Positions 25,435-33,698 of a stretch of 64,000 nt of DNA are shown in pieces; position 1 is the stretch's first letter, and each line of letters starts with the position of its first letter. The notes beneath the pieces are model-generated. The model made no database searches. It was not told the DNA's origin and saw nothing but the letters and a program-made list of their open reading frames with translations. Position numbers and translations under genes: made by a program. Source of the stretch: Amycolatopsis nivea (GTDB lineage: Bacteria > Actinomycetota > Actinomycetes > Mycobacteriales > Pseudonocardiaceae); assembly GCF_004522235.1 (NCBI RefSeq), contig NZ_SDLT01000031.1:1-64000 (forward strand), read 5' to 3'.

Positions 25435-26320
25435 GCGCACCCCTCACCAGCGGCATCCCCTTGAACGCCTTCCCGACCCGCGCGACGGGACTCCGGTCAG
25501 CTGCCCCGAACGACCGTTCGAGGTAATGCTGGCCGACCCCGGCGACGGTCACCACGACCATGTACCAGATCGCCGCCGCGATCAGCGTCTCCATCACCAG
25601 CAGGTTGTTGGACGAGATGTTGTTGGCCGCGTGGATCAGCTCGGTCACGCCGATCACCGACGCCATCGACGTGCCCTTGAGCATGTTGATGAAGTCGTTG
25701 CCGGTCGGCGGGATGATCACGCGCATCGCCTGCGGCAGCACGACCCGGCGAAGCGTCGCGCCAGGCGTCATGCCGATGGATTTCGCGGCCTCGGTCTGCC
25801 CGGCGTCGACGCTCGTCAGCCCGGCGCGGACGATCTCCGCCATGTACGCGCTCTCGTTCAGCGCCAGCCCGAGCAGCGCCGCGGTGAACGCGCTGATCAG
25901 CACGTTCGTCGGCTCGTGCACGAGGTAGCCGCCGAAGGGCAGCGGGATCGAGACGGTCGGGAAGATCAGCGCCAGGTTGTACCAAATCAGGATCTGCAAC
26001 AACACCGGGAGCCCGCGGAACAGCCAGATGTAGGCCGCCGCGAACCACTTCGCGACCGGGTTGGCGCTGAGCCGCAGCAACGCGATCAGGATGCCGAGCA
26101 CGATCGCGACCGCCTGCGCGATCACCGCCAGCACAACGGTGTTGAGCAGGCCGAGCGCCATCACGCGGTAGAACACGAAGTCGGGTACCGAACCCCAGTC
26201 GATCTGAGCCTGCGCGAGCCCGAAACCCAGCAGTACCAGGAGCGCGACGATCACTACCGCGCTGACCCAGCGACCCCAATGCCGCAGCCGGACGATCGGC
26301 AGCGGTTCAGCTTCCGCCAT
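25427..26320 (-). CDS. Polar amino-acid ABC importer permease
   Basis: HisM/GlnP-type permease of 297 residues. Hydrophobic segments begin near residue 20, and the EAA-type coupling motif EAAKSIGMTPGATLRRVVLP is clear near residue 175. The family-typical sequence FRGLPVLLQILIWYNLAL is also present. It overlaps the binding-protein gene by 14 bp and the ATPase gene by 8 bp, so the three subunits are tightly coupled. Confidence 0.92.
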   Translation of the reverse strand: MAEAEPLPIVRLRHWGRWVSAVVIVALLVLLGFGLAQAQIDWGSVPDFVFYRVMALGLLNTVVLAVIAQAVAIVLGILIALLRLSANPVAKWFAAAYIWLFRGLPVLLQILIWYNLALIFPTVSIPLPFGGYLVHEPTNVLISAFTAALLGLALNESAYMAEIVRAGLTSVDAGQTEAAKSIGMTPGATLRRVVLPQAMRVIIPPTGNDFINMLKGTSMASVIGVTELIHAANNISSNNLLVMETLIAAAIWYMVVVTVAGVGQHYLERSFGAADRSPVARVGKAFKGMPLVRGARV

Positions 26321-27254
26321 TGACGGCCGCCTCCTTGATCGCGCCCTGCTCGACGCCCCAGGACTGCAGGATCTTGCCGTACGTGCCGTCGGCGACGAGC
26401 GACTGCAACGCCTGCTTGACGGCGTCGCGCAGCTTCGAGTTGTTCTTCGCGAAGCCCATCCCGTACGGCCCGCCTTCGATCGGCTGGCCGGGCACGACCT
26501 CGAAGAACTTGCCGTCCCCCGCGGTGCGCGAGATGTAGACCGCGCTCGGCAGGTCGTTCAGGATCGCCGCGACGCGACCGGTGCGCAGCTGATTCTGGTT
26601 CTGGTTGTCGCTGTCAGTCGCGGTGACCGTGATGGCAGGCTTGCCCGCCTGAGTGCATTTCGCGCTCTGCGCCGTGGCGAACTTCTGGTGACTGGTGCCC
26701 TGTACGACTGCCACGTTCTTGCCGCACAACGTGTCCGGCCCGGTGATGCCGTCCGGGTTGCCCTTGCGGATCATGATCGTGATGCCGGACGAGAAGTAGT
26801 CGACGAAGTCGATCTGCTGCTGTCGTTCCTTGGTGTCGTTCATCGCCGCCATGGTCAGATCGACGCGGCCGGACTGCAGGCTCGTGATCAGCGAACCGAA
26901 CGCCAGGTCCTGGTACGCAACGGTCACCCCGAGCTTCGCCCCCACCGCCTTGGCCAGGTCGACCTCGTAGCCGATCGGCGTCTTGCCGTCCGCGGCGTAG
27001 AAGTTGTTCGGCGCCGACTGGATATTGGACGCCAGCCGCAACGTCTTGGCCTGCACAACAGCCGGCGGCAACCCCTCGGCGAGCTGCGGGTCGGCCTTGA
27101 TCGTCCCGAGCAACGCGGTGTTGTCCGGAACAGCGCTCGGCTTCTGCTGCTGCCCGCCGCCGGCCCCGTCAGGACCTCCTCCGCAGGCGGTGGCGAACAC
27201 GAGCAGACCGCCCAGCAAAGCGGCTTGCCAGGCACGGGAACGAAGCGACGACAT
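26307..27254 (-). CDS. Amino-acid ABC importer substrate-binding lipoprotein
   Basis: Type II substrate-binding protein of 315 residues (SBP_bac_3). A signal peptide with lipobox FATAC is followed by a Gly-rich linker. The mature part has LRLASNIQSAPNNFYAADG, PIGYEVDLAKAVGAKLGV and RVDLTMAAMNDTKERQ, which are standard family motifs. In the usual polar amino-acid binders the ligand carboxylate is held by an Arg in a TxxR context. The sequence VDLTMAAMNDTKER lacks that exact context, so the ligand may be a modified amino acid or a cationic compound (inference). First gene of the five-gene operon; its promoter region contains a 12-9-12 inverted repeat. Confidence 0.88.
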   Translation of the reverse strand: MSSLRSRAWQAALLGGLLVFATACGGGPDGAGGGQQQKPSAVPDNTALLGTIKADPQLAEGLPPAVVQAKTLRLASNIQSAPNNFYAADGKTPIGYEVDLAKAVGAKLGVTVAYQDLAFGSLITSLQSGRVDLTMAAMNDTKERQQQIDFVDYFSSGITIMIRKGNPDGITGPDTLCGKNVAVVQGTSHQKFATAQSAKCTQAGKPAITVTATDSDNQNQNQLRTGRVAAILNDLPSAVYISRTAGDGKFFEVVPGQPIEGGPYGMGFAKNNSKLRDAVKQALQSLVADGTYGKILQSWGVEQGAIKEAAVNGGS

Positions 27255-27293
27255 GCGGATCCTCCAGGACGTCGTTGGTTCCGCGGAACGCTA

Positions 27294-27326
27294 CAACTGG
27301 TTGTTAAAGAGGTCAACAAGCAGTTG
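27294..27326. promoter_or_regulatory. 12-9-12 inverted repeat, candidate operator of the importer operon
   Basis: CAACTGGTTGTT (27294-27305) and AACAAGCAGTTG (27315-27326) are complementary at 11 of 12 positions with a 9-bp spacer. The element lies in the 99-bp divergent interval between the binding-protein gene and the PPOX gene. It could control both. The YheO/HTH fusion encoded in the operon is the obvious candidate regulator. Confidence 0.65.
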
Positions 27327-27353
27327 AATTTCTGTCTCGTCTAGCGTGCGGAC

Positions 27354-27740
27354 ATGCCCCTCGACGAGAGCTTCCGCCAGTTCTGGACCGAACGACGGCT
27401 CGCGTCGCTCACGACGGTCCGCCCCAACGGAACGCCACACGTCGTAGCGGTCGGCGTAACGGTCGACTTCGACCAAGGCATCGCCCGCGTGATCGCCTCC
27501 GGGACCTCGTACAAGGCCCGCCTCATCCGCGCCGCCGGCGACACCGGATTGGCCGCCGCGGTATGCCAGTTCGAAGGCCGGACCTGGTCCACGCTGGAAG
27601 GCCGAATCCGCCTCCTCGACGACGCCGCTTCCGTCCACGACGCCGAAGAGCGCTACGCCCAGCGGTACCGGAAGCCGCGGGAAAACCCGCAGCGGGTGGT
27701 CCTGGAACTCACCATCGGACGGGTGCTGGGCAACGCCTGA
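27354..27740 (+). CDS. PPOX-class FMN/F420-binding protein
   Basis: Small split-barrel protein of 128 residues similar to Rv1155-type PPOX proteins, which bind F420 or FMN and reduce or oxidise small substrates. The N-terminal strand RRLASLTTVRPNGTPHVVAVGV and the middle ASGTSYKARLIRA are the cofactor-binding pattern. A C-terminal RVVLELTIGRVLG closes the barrel. It is divergent from the amino-acid importer operon and may share its operator. It ends at the 13-bp minisatellite. Substrate unknown. Confidence 0.85.
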   Translation: MPLDESFRQFWTERRLASLTTVRPNGTPHVVAVGVTVDFDQGIARVIASGTSYKARLIRAAGDTGLAAAVCQFEGRTWSTLEGRIRLLDDAASVHDAEERYAQRYRKPRENPQRVVLELTIGRVLGNA

Positions 27741-27759
27741 TGTTCCGGGATCCGGCCGA

Positions 27760-28225
27760 CCGCCCCGGTCAGTCACCCCGGTCAATCGCCCTGGTCAGTT
27801 GTCCCGGTCGGTCACCCCGGTCGGCTGCCCCGGTCGGTCACCCTGGTCGGCTGCCCCGGTCGGTCACCCTGGTCGGCTGCCCCGGTCGGCCATCCTGGTC
27901 GGCTGCCCCGGTCGGCCATCCTGGTCGGTTGTCCTGGCTGGTTGCCCTGATCAGCCACACCATCGGCCGCACCAGCCCATTGCTTCAGTCGGTCGGTCGT
28001 CCCGGGCGAGCGCCCTGATCGACCGCCCAGTCAAGTCGCGTAGGTCGGTCGCCTTGACCAAACGTCCTAGGCGTCCACCCCGGTCAGTCGCCCCGGGCGA
28101 CCATCCCAGTCGTCCGCCCGGGTCAGTCATCCCGGGCGACCGCCCTGGCCGCCCTCTCCGGTCAGTCGCCTCGGTCAGTCGTCCCGGCCGACCGTCCTGG
28201 GCGATCGTCCCGGACGACTGCCCCG
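27760..28225. repeat. 13-bp minisatellite, about 36 degenerate copies
   Basis: The interval between two convergent genes is filled with 13-bp units of consensus CCYGGTCGGTCRC (for example CCCGGTCGGTCAC, CCTGGTCGGCTGC). Near 27810-27900 copies alternate as 26-bp doublets that are almost identical, the sign of recent expansion. Towards 28225 the units diverge but keep the 13-base register, with some loss of register around 27955-28075. It probably arose by slippage or unequal exchange. A terminator or spacer role is possible. Confidence 0.85.
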
Positions 28226-28226
28226 G

Positions 28227-29438
28227 TCAAACGAACTGCGCCAGCAACCCTTCCGCACTGCGCACCACAACCTGCGCCGCCGCGCGCTCCGCCAACGCCC
28301 GGTCCGGCCGCTCCGCCTCATGCCGCCACCGCATCACCGCGTCAAGACCGGCCTCATACATCTCGCGAGGATCCGTACCCGCCGCAAGTCCCAGCCGTTC
28401 CTCCGACGCCGTCCCCTCCGCGCCCAGCAACCGCACAGCCTCTTCCGCCGATTCCCCCGACAAAGCCGTACGTCCGCCACGAATGTCCGCGATCAGCCGC
28501 AACTCGCGGAAGTCATGCGCGCCGGCCGAAAACCGCTCAACCCGCGCCGCAAGCCGATCACTGTGCGGTCGAGGCTCCGCGTTCAACACTGTCTCCAACC
28601 GAATCAACGCAGTCCGAGCGCGCAACGCATCTGCACGCGCAGCGAAACAACCCGCAATAGTGTCGCGAAGCTCGCCAAGACCGCTGCGCCGCACCAGTTC
28701 CGTCGACAGCTTCACCCGATCATCGCAGCCCGTACGGATGAGCGTCAGCGCAAGCTTCACCCCGAACAGCCCGAAACGAACCACCAACGACCGTCGCGTC
28801 TCGACGGACACCGGCCCCGGAAACGCCGGATCAGTAAAGGAATCCACCGAAAGCAGATACCGCTCCAACTCCTCACGAGGCACCGCCGCGAAGGCCGCGA
28901 GAAGCTCGAACTCGTCATCAGTGAACGCGCGCGCCCCGTACGCAAGCTGCGCCGCCACCGCGATCACGCCTTGGAACCCGCTGCACAGTGGATCTTCGCG
29001 CCACGCGCGCCGCGCAATCTGCTTCGCGGTAAGCAGTGCGTCAATCCGCCCCGCACCGGTCTCGTCCGCGCGCGCAAGCACAAGGATCGTGTCAACGGCC
29101 GTCTGCCGCGCGAACGCTGAAGGCGTTGTCGGACGCAACGTTGCCAACTGGTCGGGCTCAAGGTGGCGAAGCAGCCGTACGGATGCGTCAGTGAGCGTCG
29201 ACGGCAGCGGCGCATCGAGAAACTCCAGATCGCGCAACGCCCGCGTCGGCCAATCCCCCAACGCCGCAGCCAACGTGGACTTCCCCGTCCCCGCAGGCCC
29301 TCCGATGCTCACCCGAAGCGGCTCGTCGAGATGGTCAAGCGCTTCCCCCAGCAACGCCGAAGCCCTCGGACTGTCGCGGTAGTACGCACAAGCATCCGCC
29401 AGAAGAGCCCGAACGTCCTCACCCACGCGCGACACCAC
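28227..29438 (-). CDS. IniC-like dynamin-family GTPase
   Basis: P-loop protein of 403 residues like the second, smaller dynamin-type GTPase of iniBAC loci. The N-terminal P-loop is VSIGGPAGTGKSTLAAALG (about 43-61); a DAPLP segment may be the G3 element and LARADE the G4. The remainder is long helices without a clear membrane hairpin. In mycobacteria IniA and IniC act in membrane remodelling under envelope stress. The start is GTG at 29438, or the next codon at 29435. It lies 713 bp from the stop of the larger dynamin gene, a surprisingly long gap for partners. The 3' end abuts the minisatellite. Confidence 0.7.
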   Translation of the reverse strand: MVSRVGEDVRALLADACAYYRDSPRASALLGEALDHLDEPLRVSIGGPAGTGKSTLAAALGDWPTRALRDLEFLDAPLPSTLTDASVRLLRHLEPDQLATLRPTTPSAFARQTAVDTILVLARADETGAGRIDALLTAKQIARRAWREDPLCSGFQGVIAVAAQLAYGARAFTDDEFELLAAFAAVPREELERYLLSVDSFTDPAFPGPVSVETRRSLVVRFGLFGVKLALTLIRTGCDDRVKLSTELVRRSGLGELRDTIAGCFAARADALRARTALIRLETVLNAEPRPHSDRLAARVERFSAGAHDFRELRLIADIRGGRTALSGESAEEAVRLLGAEGTASEERLGLAAGTDPREMYEAGLDAVMRWRHEAERPDRALAERAAAQVVVRSAEGLLAQFV

Positions 29439-30151
29439 TCCTCACTCGACTCACTCGACTCACCCGGCACAGCCCCGAACATCCTCGACTACCCGGCAAC
29501 GCACCGCTCACCGAATCCCAAAGCCCGCCGCCATCAACCCCGCAGATGTCTCCCGAAACGCCCTCAACCGCCCAAGAAGGGCACTTTCCGAATCTTCCAC
29601 CACGCGGCCACGTCTCCCGGCTCCGCTTCCGCGATTCGACCCCGCCGAAGCATGCCGTCACTAACCGATCCCGCCCACGAAACCGCCTTCACCGCAGCAA
29701 AACGCCTCAACGCGCCAAAGACCAACTCACTCTCACAATGCGGAACCCCGCTCACGACCAGGCCGCCAGCGCTCAGAAACCGCGCCTCCTCCGGCCAGCA
29801 CCAAACGCCACAGCCACCCGAAGTCGCAACCATCTCCATAACGACCGATTGGCCAGCTTCCCCTCAGCTGTCCCACCCGAAGAACTCAGCCCGCCCCAGA
29901 GAGCCGCCGCGCGCGACGCCCGGCTCCCCATCCGACGTCACGCAGACAACAACTAACCGCCGCACCCTCCGAGTACGAGACGACCGGCCAGCATCACCAG
30001 CCCACAAAAAGCCGCCAGCACCGCCAAAAGCACACCGCACGCAGCCCGCCAAGTCGAAACCACGCAGGCAATTCCACCGCCTCTGATCGAACCAGCATCA
30101 CCGATCCGTCCAGCCGCGAACGCCGCCACAACCCAGGCCGCCAGGCCAAGG
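29439..30151. other. 713-bp gap with strong strand asymmetry, no supported gene
   Basis: Between the two dynamin genes the plus strand is dominated by C and A (the minus strand by G and T). Minus-strand reading frames (for example 29564-29839 and 29864-30052) are Gly/Arg/Trp-rich, overlap each other and lack clear starts and ribosome sites, so they were not called. It may be a decayed gene or a long transcribed spacer. Confidence 0.5.
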
Positions 30152-31924
30152 TCACGCAGGCAACTCCTTGGGCACCCGATTAGCCAGCATCCCCAGCTCC
30201 CCAGCCCGCTTGTGCAATCCCGCCAGCCGGTCGATCTCCCGCCGCAGCGCCGCGCTGCGCCGTTCCCGCTCGGCCGACCCGGCGATGATCATCTCGCGTT
30301 CCCGTGTCAGCTCGTCGGCGAGACTGTCCGCGAGCTCGGTGAAGTGGTCCCGCAACCGTCGCTGCACGTGGCGGATCGCGTCGCGGCATTCCTTGCTGAA
30401 CCGCAGGAACACGTCGTCGACGTGCCGTTGCGCGGTCATCTTGGCGACCGCCTGCCGGCGTTGCAGCCGCATGCCGCCCTCGTCGCTGATCGTCTTCGCG
30501 GCGAACGCGACGCCGGCACCGATCGACACCGGGTTGATCAGCGGCAGCCCCGCCAAGCCGGTCACCAGGCCGAACATCAGCACGCCGCCGTACGAACCGC
30601 GCAAACCGGTGAACGCCTTCTGCCCAATTTTGAACCGCTCGATCCGCGGCTGCCGCACCTCGGCGATCCGGTCCGCGCCGGAGTCGGTCAAAGCCAATTC
30701 CGGCAGGTCATACTGCGCGCCGAAGCTCACCGCGACCGCCTGCGCGATCCACTCCGCGCGTTCGGCCGCGAACGTGTAGGTCGTCTCGACGGCTTCCGCG
30801 AGCGTGCTGTCCAGCCACGGCCCGAACTCGTCCCACACCTTCACCGGGTCCCCGCGGTCAAAGGTCTCGTCGATGGTCTCGACGATCTTCCGGGTGCGTT
30901 CGCGCAGGTCGTATTCCGCGTCGGACTGCAGGTCGGCGATCTCGTCGGCCAGCAGGTTCTGCCAACGGCTGTTGCGTCGGCGCAGCTCATCGGCGCGACG
31001 TTGCGAACGCTGCAGCAACGTCGTCTGGTCGACGCCTGCTTCCTGCCCGGCCGCCTCGGCGCGTGCCCGCAGAGTCTCGACCAGTTCGGCCGCGGCGGCG
31101 CGCACACTCACGGCGGCGAGCAATGCGGCCGTACTCTCGGCCGGTCGCGAAACCTGCGTCGCGATCCAGGAAAGCAACTCCGGGAAGCCGGACCGCGCGT
31201 TGAGGTCTTGGTCACCGCCCTTGGCCGCGGCGAACCGAACCGTCGCCGACACCGGCAGCACCGGCGAGTCGATCCCGGCCGCGGAGAGCGCGGTCCGGTT
31301 CTGTTCGGCGACCGTGCGCCATCCGGCGCTGACGTCGATCTTGGTCAGCGCGATGACCACGTGCGGACACCAAGTCCGGATGTGATGCGCCAGCGCCAGC
31401 TCGGCCTGATCCAGCGGAGCGGCTGCGTCGGAAACAAGAATGACCGCGTCGGCGTCCGCGAGAACGTCGAGAGCGGCAGCTGTGCGCGGGGACCTCGGGT
31501 CGCCGATCGCGGGAGTGTCGATGAGCACCAGGCCCGCGGACAGCAGATCGCGCGGGACGCCGACCTCGACTCGGCGCAGCGACCCGGCAGGCCGGGCACC
31601 GACCTCGCCCGTCAGCTTCTCGATCTCAATCGCGATGCGTTCATCGGCGCGGCCAACGAGCGTCGCACCGGGTTCGGCCGCGTACCCGACTTCGATCGGC
31701 ACCGCGGGAGTCGCCGCGTCGCCGACCGGGCAGACCGGCGCGTTGAGCACCGCGTTGACCAGGTAGCCCTTGCCTTGCTTGGGAAAGCCGAGCACAGCGA
31801 CCCGCGTGCCCCCCGGCGGCCGGTCCTGACGCCGGCGAAGGCGTTGCGCCAGGTCTTCGCGGCCGTGCGTCCGGCAGGCATCCGAGGTCTCGGCGAGCAC
31901 TTCGAGCCAAGCTGGAGCCGTCAC
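30152..31924 (-). CDS. IniA-like dynamin-family GTPase with membrane hairpin
   Basis: Bacterial dynamin-like protein of 590 residues. The P-loop reads GFPKQGKGYLVN (46-57), where the family's usual Ser/Thr after GK is Gly53. G3 is DTPAIG (D136) and G4 TKID (194-197). Helical stalk sequence follows, and about 440-480 has a hydrophobic hairpin (GVLMFGLVTGLAGLPLINPV) for membrane insertion. Such GTPases bend or stabilise membranes during envelope stress. The GTG at 31924 is preferred over one at 31987, because the latter lies inside a perfect hairpin. The gene follows the IniB-like gene by 96 bp. The altered P-loop may weaken magnesium binding. Confidence 0.85.
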   Translation of the reverse strand: MTAPAWLEVLAETSDACRTHGREDLAQRLRRRQDRPPGGTRVAVLGFPKQGKGYLVNAVLNAPVCPVGDAATPAVPIEVGYAAEPGATLVGRADERIAIEIEKLTGEVGARPAGSLRRVEVGVPRDLLSAGLVLIDTPAIGDPRSPRTAAALDVLADADAVILVSDAAAPLDQAELALAHHIRTWCPHVVIALTKIDVSAGWRTVAEQNRTALSAAGIDSPVLPVSATVRFAAAKGGDQDLNARSGFPELLSWIATQVSRPAESTAALLAAVSVRAAAAELVETLRARAEAAGQEAGVDQTTLLQRSQRRADELRRRNSRWQNLLADEIADLQSDAEYDLRERTRKIVETIDETFDRGDPVKVWDEFGPWLDSTLAEAVETTYTFAAERAEWIAQAVAVSFGAQYDLPELALTDSGADRIAEVRQPRIERFKIGQKAFTGLRGSYGGVLMFGLVTGLAGLPLINPVSIGAGVAFAAKTISDEGGMRLQRRQAVAKMTAQRHVDDVFLRFSKECRDAIRHVQRRLRDHFTELADSLADELTREREMIIAGSAERERRSAALRREIDRLAGLHKRAGELGMLANRVPKELPA

Positions 31925-31968
31925 GGCGAACCAGTGTCCCCCGTGTACGGGGAGTATCCGAACCGGGT

Positions 31969-32005
31969 GGTGGCTCCGCGGTCGCACCCAGACCGCGGAG
32001 CCACC
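31969..32005 (-). terminator. Perfect 15-bp hairpin between iniB-like and iniA-like genes
   Basis: GGTGGCTCCGCGGTC (31969-31983) and GACCGCGGAGCCACC (31991-32005) pair completely around a 7-base loop, 16 bp after the IniB-like stop. It should act as a partial terminator so that the abundant repeat protein exceeds the GTPase. Confidence 0.7.
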
Positions 32006-32020
32006 CCCGAATTACCTTGC

Positions 32021-33394
32021 TCAGAGGGAAATGTGCAGCTCACCGCCGCCGTGCGAGGTCTCCGCACCGGCGTGCAGGTCAAGGCCGAGGCCCTGGTGCC
32101 CGAGGTCGGAGACCGTCGAGACGGTGTCGTGCACCATGCCGACGCCGGCGTCGGTCCCGGTGTGCGTCTCGGTCGCGGCGTCGGAACGCTCGGACTCGCC
32201 GTGCGAGATGAGCGAGTGCGCCTGCTGGGTCACGCCGTTCACCGCGTGGTTCAGCCCGTTGGCGCTGAGCGTGTTGCTCAGGCTGCCGACGTTCTCGGTG
32301 ACGGTCCCGACCGCGTCGCTGACGTGCCCGGCAATCCCGCCGCCGGCCTCGGTCGCGTGGTCGGCGACCTGCGAGGCGGAGTTCGCGACCGGCAGGTCGC
32401 TGACGTTCACCGGGGAAGCCGCCGCGAGCTCGCCGCCGACGTGCTGCACCTGCGAGGTGGCGCCGTCGGCCGCGGTGGCCGCCTGCCCGCTCGCCTGCGC
32501 GACCGCGCTGGAGTCCAAGCCGCTGGCCAGGTCGTTGCCCAGGGCGAGTGCACTGGTCGGGTTTTGCACCAGCGCGGTGACGGACGCGGCAGCGCTCTGC
32601 ACGTCGCCGAGACCCGGCGCCGAGGGCAGCCCCGGAACGGCCGGGACACCCGGCACAGCCGGAACCGACGGCAGCTCGCCGGCCGTCGGCAGCGCCGGAA
32701 CCGCGCTGGCGACGTCGCCGACACCAGGCAGCGCACCGACGCCCGGAAGAGCACCGGCACCCGGCAGTTCACCGAGGCCGGGCAGCTGGCCGACACCCGG
32801 CAGCTCGCCGAGACCCGGCACTGCCGGAAGCTCGCCAAGGCCCGGCAACTCACCGGCGGCGGGCAGCGCCGAAGCACCAGCCACGTCGCTCACGACGGGC
32901 AGTTCGCCGAGACCCGGAAGGTCTCCGGCGGGCACCGCACCCGCCAGGTCACCGAGACCCGGAACGTCGCCGACAGCAGGCAGAGCACCCGCGCCCGGCA
33001 GTTCACCGAGGCCGGGCAGTTCGCCCACGCCCGGCACCGCCGGCAGCTCGCCAAGGCCCGGCAGCCCAGGCGTAGCCGCGGACGCCTCCGCGCCGCCGGC
33101 CGAGACGCCGAGCGAAGCGGTCAGTGCCTGCAGCTGCTCGATCGCGCCCTGCGGGCCGTCGCCGAGCGCAGTGGTCAGGTCGCCCGCCTGGGGCAGCTGG
33201 CCGAGCGAGGCCAGGTGGTCCACCGGCACGTAGTCGAGCACCAGCGGCGCGACCTCGTTCACGTCGGCGGCGCTGATGTCGCCCAGCCCAGCAGCGGCCA
33301 GCGCGGCCTGCGGGTCCTGGCCGAAAGCGGCGAGCGCGGACGGGTCTTGGAGCAAGGTGAGCGTGAAGTCGTGCAGAGTCTGCACCGAATCCAT
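32021..33394 (-). CDS. IniB N-terminal-domain protein with Leu-Pro-Gly repeats
   Basis: Protein of 457 residues. Residues about 1-70 fit the IniB N-terminal domain (LHDFTLTLLQDPSALAAFGQDPQAAL is split here by alanine-rich helices; then LGDISAADVNEVAPLVLDY). From about 100 to 290 there are roughly two dozen short repeats of type LPGLGELP and PGVGALP, reminiscent of elastin-like chains. The C-terminal third is Ala/Ser/His-rich helical sequence. Mycobacterial IniB is Gly-rich and induced by cell-wall inhibitors. The ATG at 33394 has a GGAGATC site. No signal peptide is visible. It heads the dynamin operon and diverges from the Hsp70-like and LuxR genes. Confidence 0.8.
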   Translation of the reverse strand: MDSVQTLHDFTLTLLQDPSALAAFGQDPQAALAAAGLGDISAADVNEVAPLVLDYVPVDHLASLGQLPQAGDLTTALGDGPQGAIEQLQALTASLGVSAGGAEASAATPGLPGLGELPAVPGVGELPGLGELPGAGALPAVGDVPGLGDLAGAVPAGDLPGLGELPVVSDVAGASALPAAGELPGLGELPAVPGLGELPGVGQLPGLGELPGAGALPGVGALPGVGDVASAVPALPTAGELPSVPAVPGVPAVPGLPSAPGLGDVQSAAASVTALVQNPTSALALGNDLASGLDSSAVAQASGQAATAADGATSQVQHVGGELAAASPVNVSDLPVANSASQVADHATEAGGGIAGHVSDAVGTVTENVGSLSNTLSANGLNHAVNGVTQQAHSLISHGESERSDAATETHTGTDAGVGMVHDTVSTVSDLGHQGLGLDLHAGAETSHGGGELHISL

Positions 33395-33698
33395 GGGGGG
33401 ATCTCCACTTGTAGTGATTACGGGGAATGCCCGGCCCTCCCCGGCCGGGCGTGGCGCCCAAGGTAGGGACGGGGCACCCCCGCTCACATCGGGGTTTACA
33501 CCCAGTCGCGCCTCGCTCAGCCGTTAGGGGGTCGATATGAGATCGTTAGGGAGTTAGGGGATCGGACACGCGGAACCCGGTTGGGTTAAATCCCACCCCA
33601 CTCTTGCCCGTCTGACCCGAACGGGTGAGGATGCGTATCCGTTCAGTGAGTTACGCCCCTTGGCCGAACCCTGACTGCGACGAAGGGAGGAAGCGGCG
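33395..33698. promoter_or_regulatory. Divergent promoter region of the iniBAC-like locus
   Basis: No gene. The 304 bp contain GTTAGGG three times on the plus strand (33523, 33545, 33553), the last two 8 bp apart, around a CGAT-ATGAG-ATCG element (33533-33545). These direct repeats are candidate sites for the neighbouring large LuxR regulator. Exact promoters could not be placed. Confidence 0.5.

Noticed and set aside
27760..28225. CRISPR array
   Set aside because: Units are 13 bp, contiguous and without unique spacers, and no cas genes are near.
27799..29382. Long plus-strand frame with Pro-Val-Gly repeats
   Set aside because: The repeats come from translating the 13-bp minisatellite, and the rest is antisense to the IniC-like gene.
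29564..30052. Two small minus-strand frames between the dynamin genes
   Set aside because: No start with ribosome site, skewed residue composition and mutual overlap with other frames; could not be told from translated non-coding DNA.
30212..33466. Plus-strand open frame of more than 1000 codons opposite the dynamin and IniB-like genes
   Set aside because: It is the antisense shadow of well-supported minus-strand genes, with Arg/Gly/Asp-rich composition and no domain signal.
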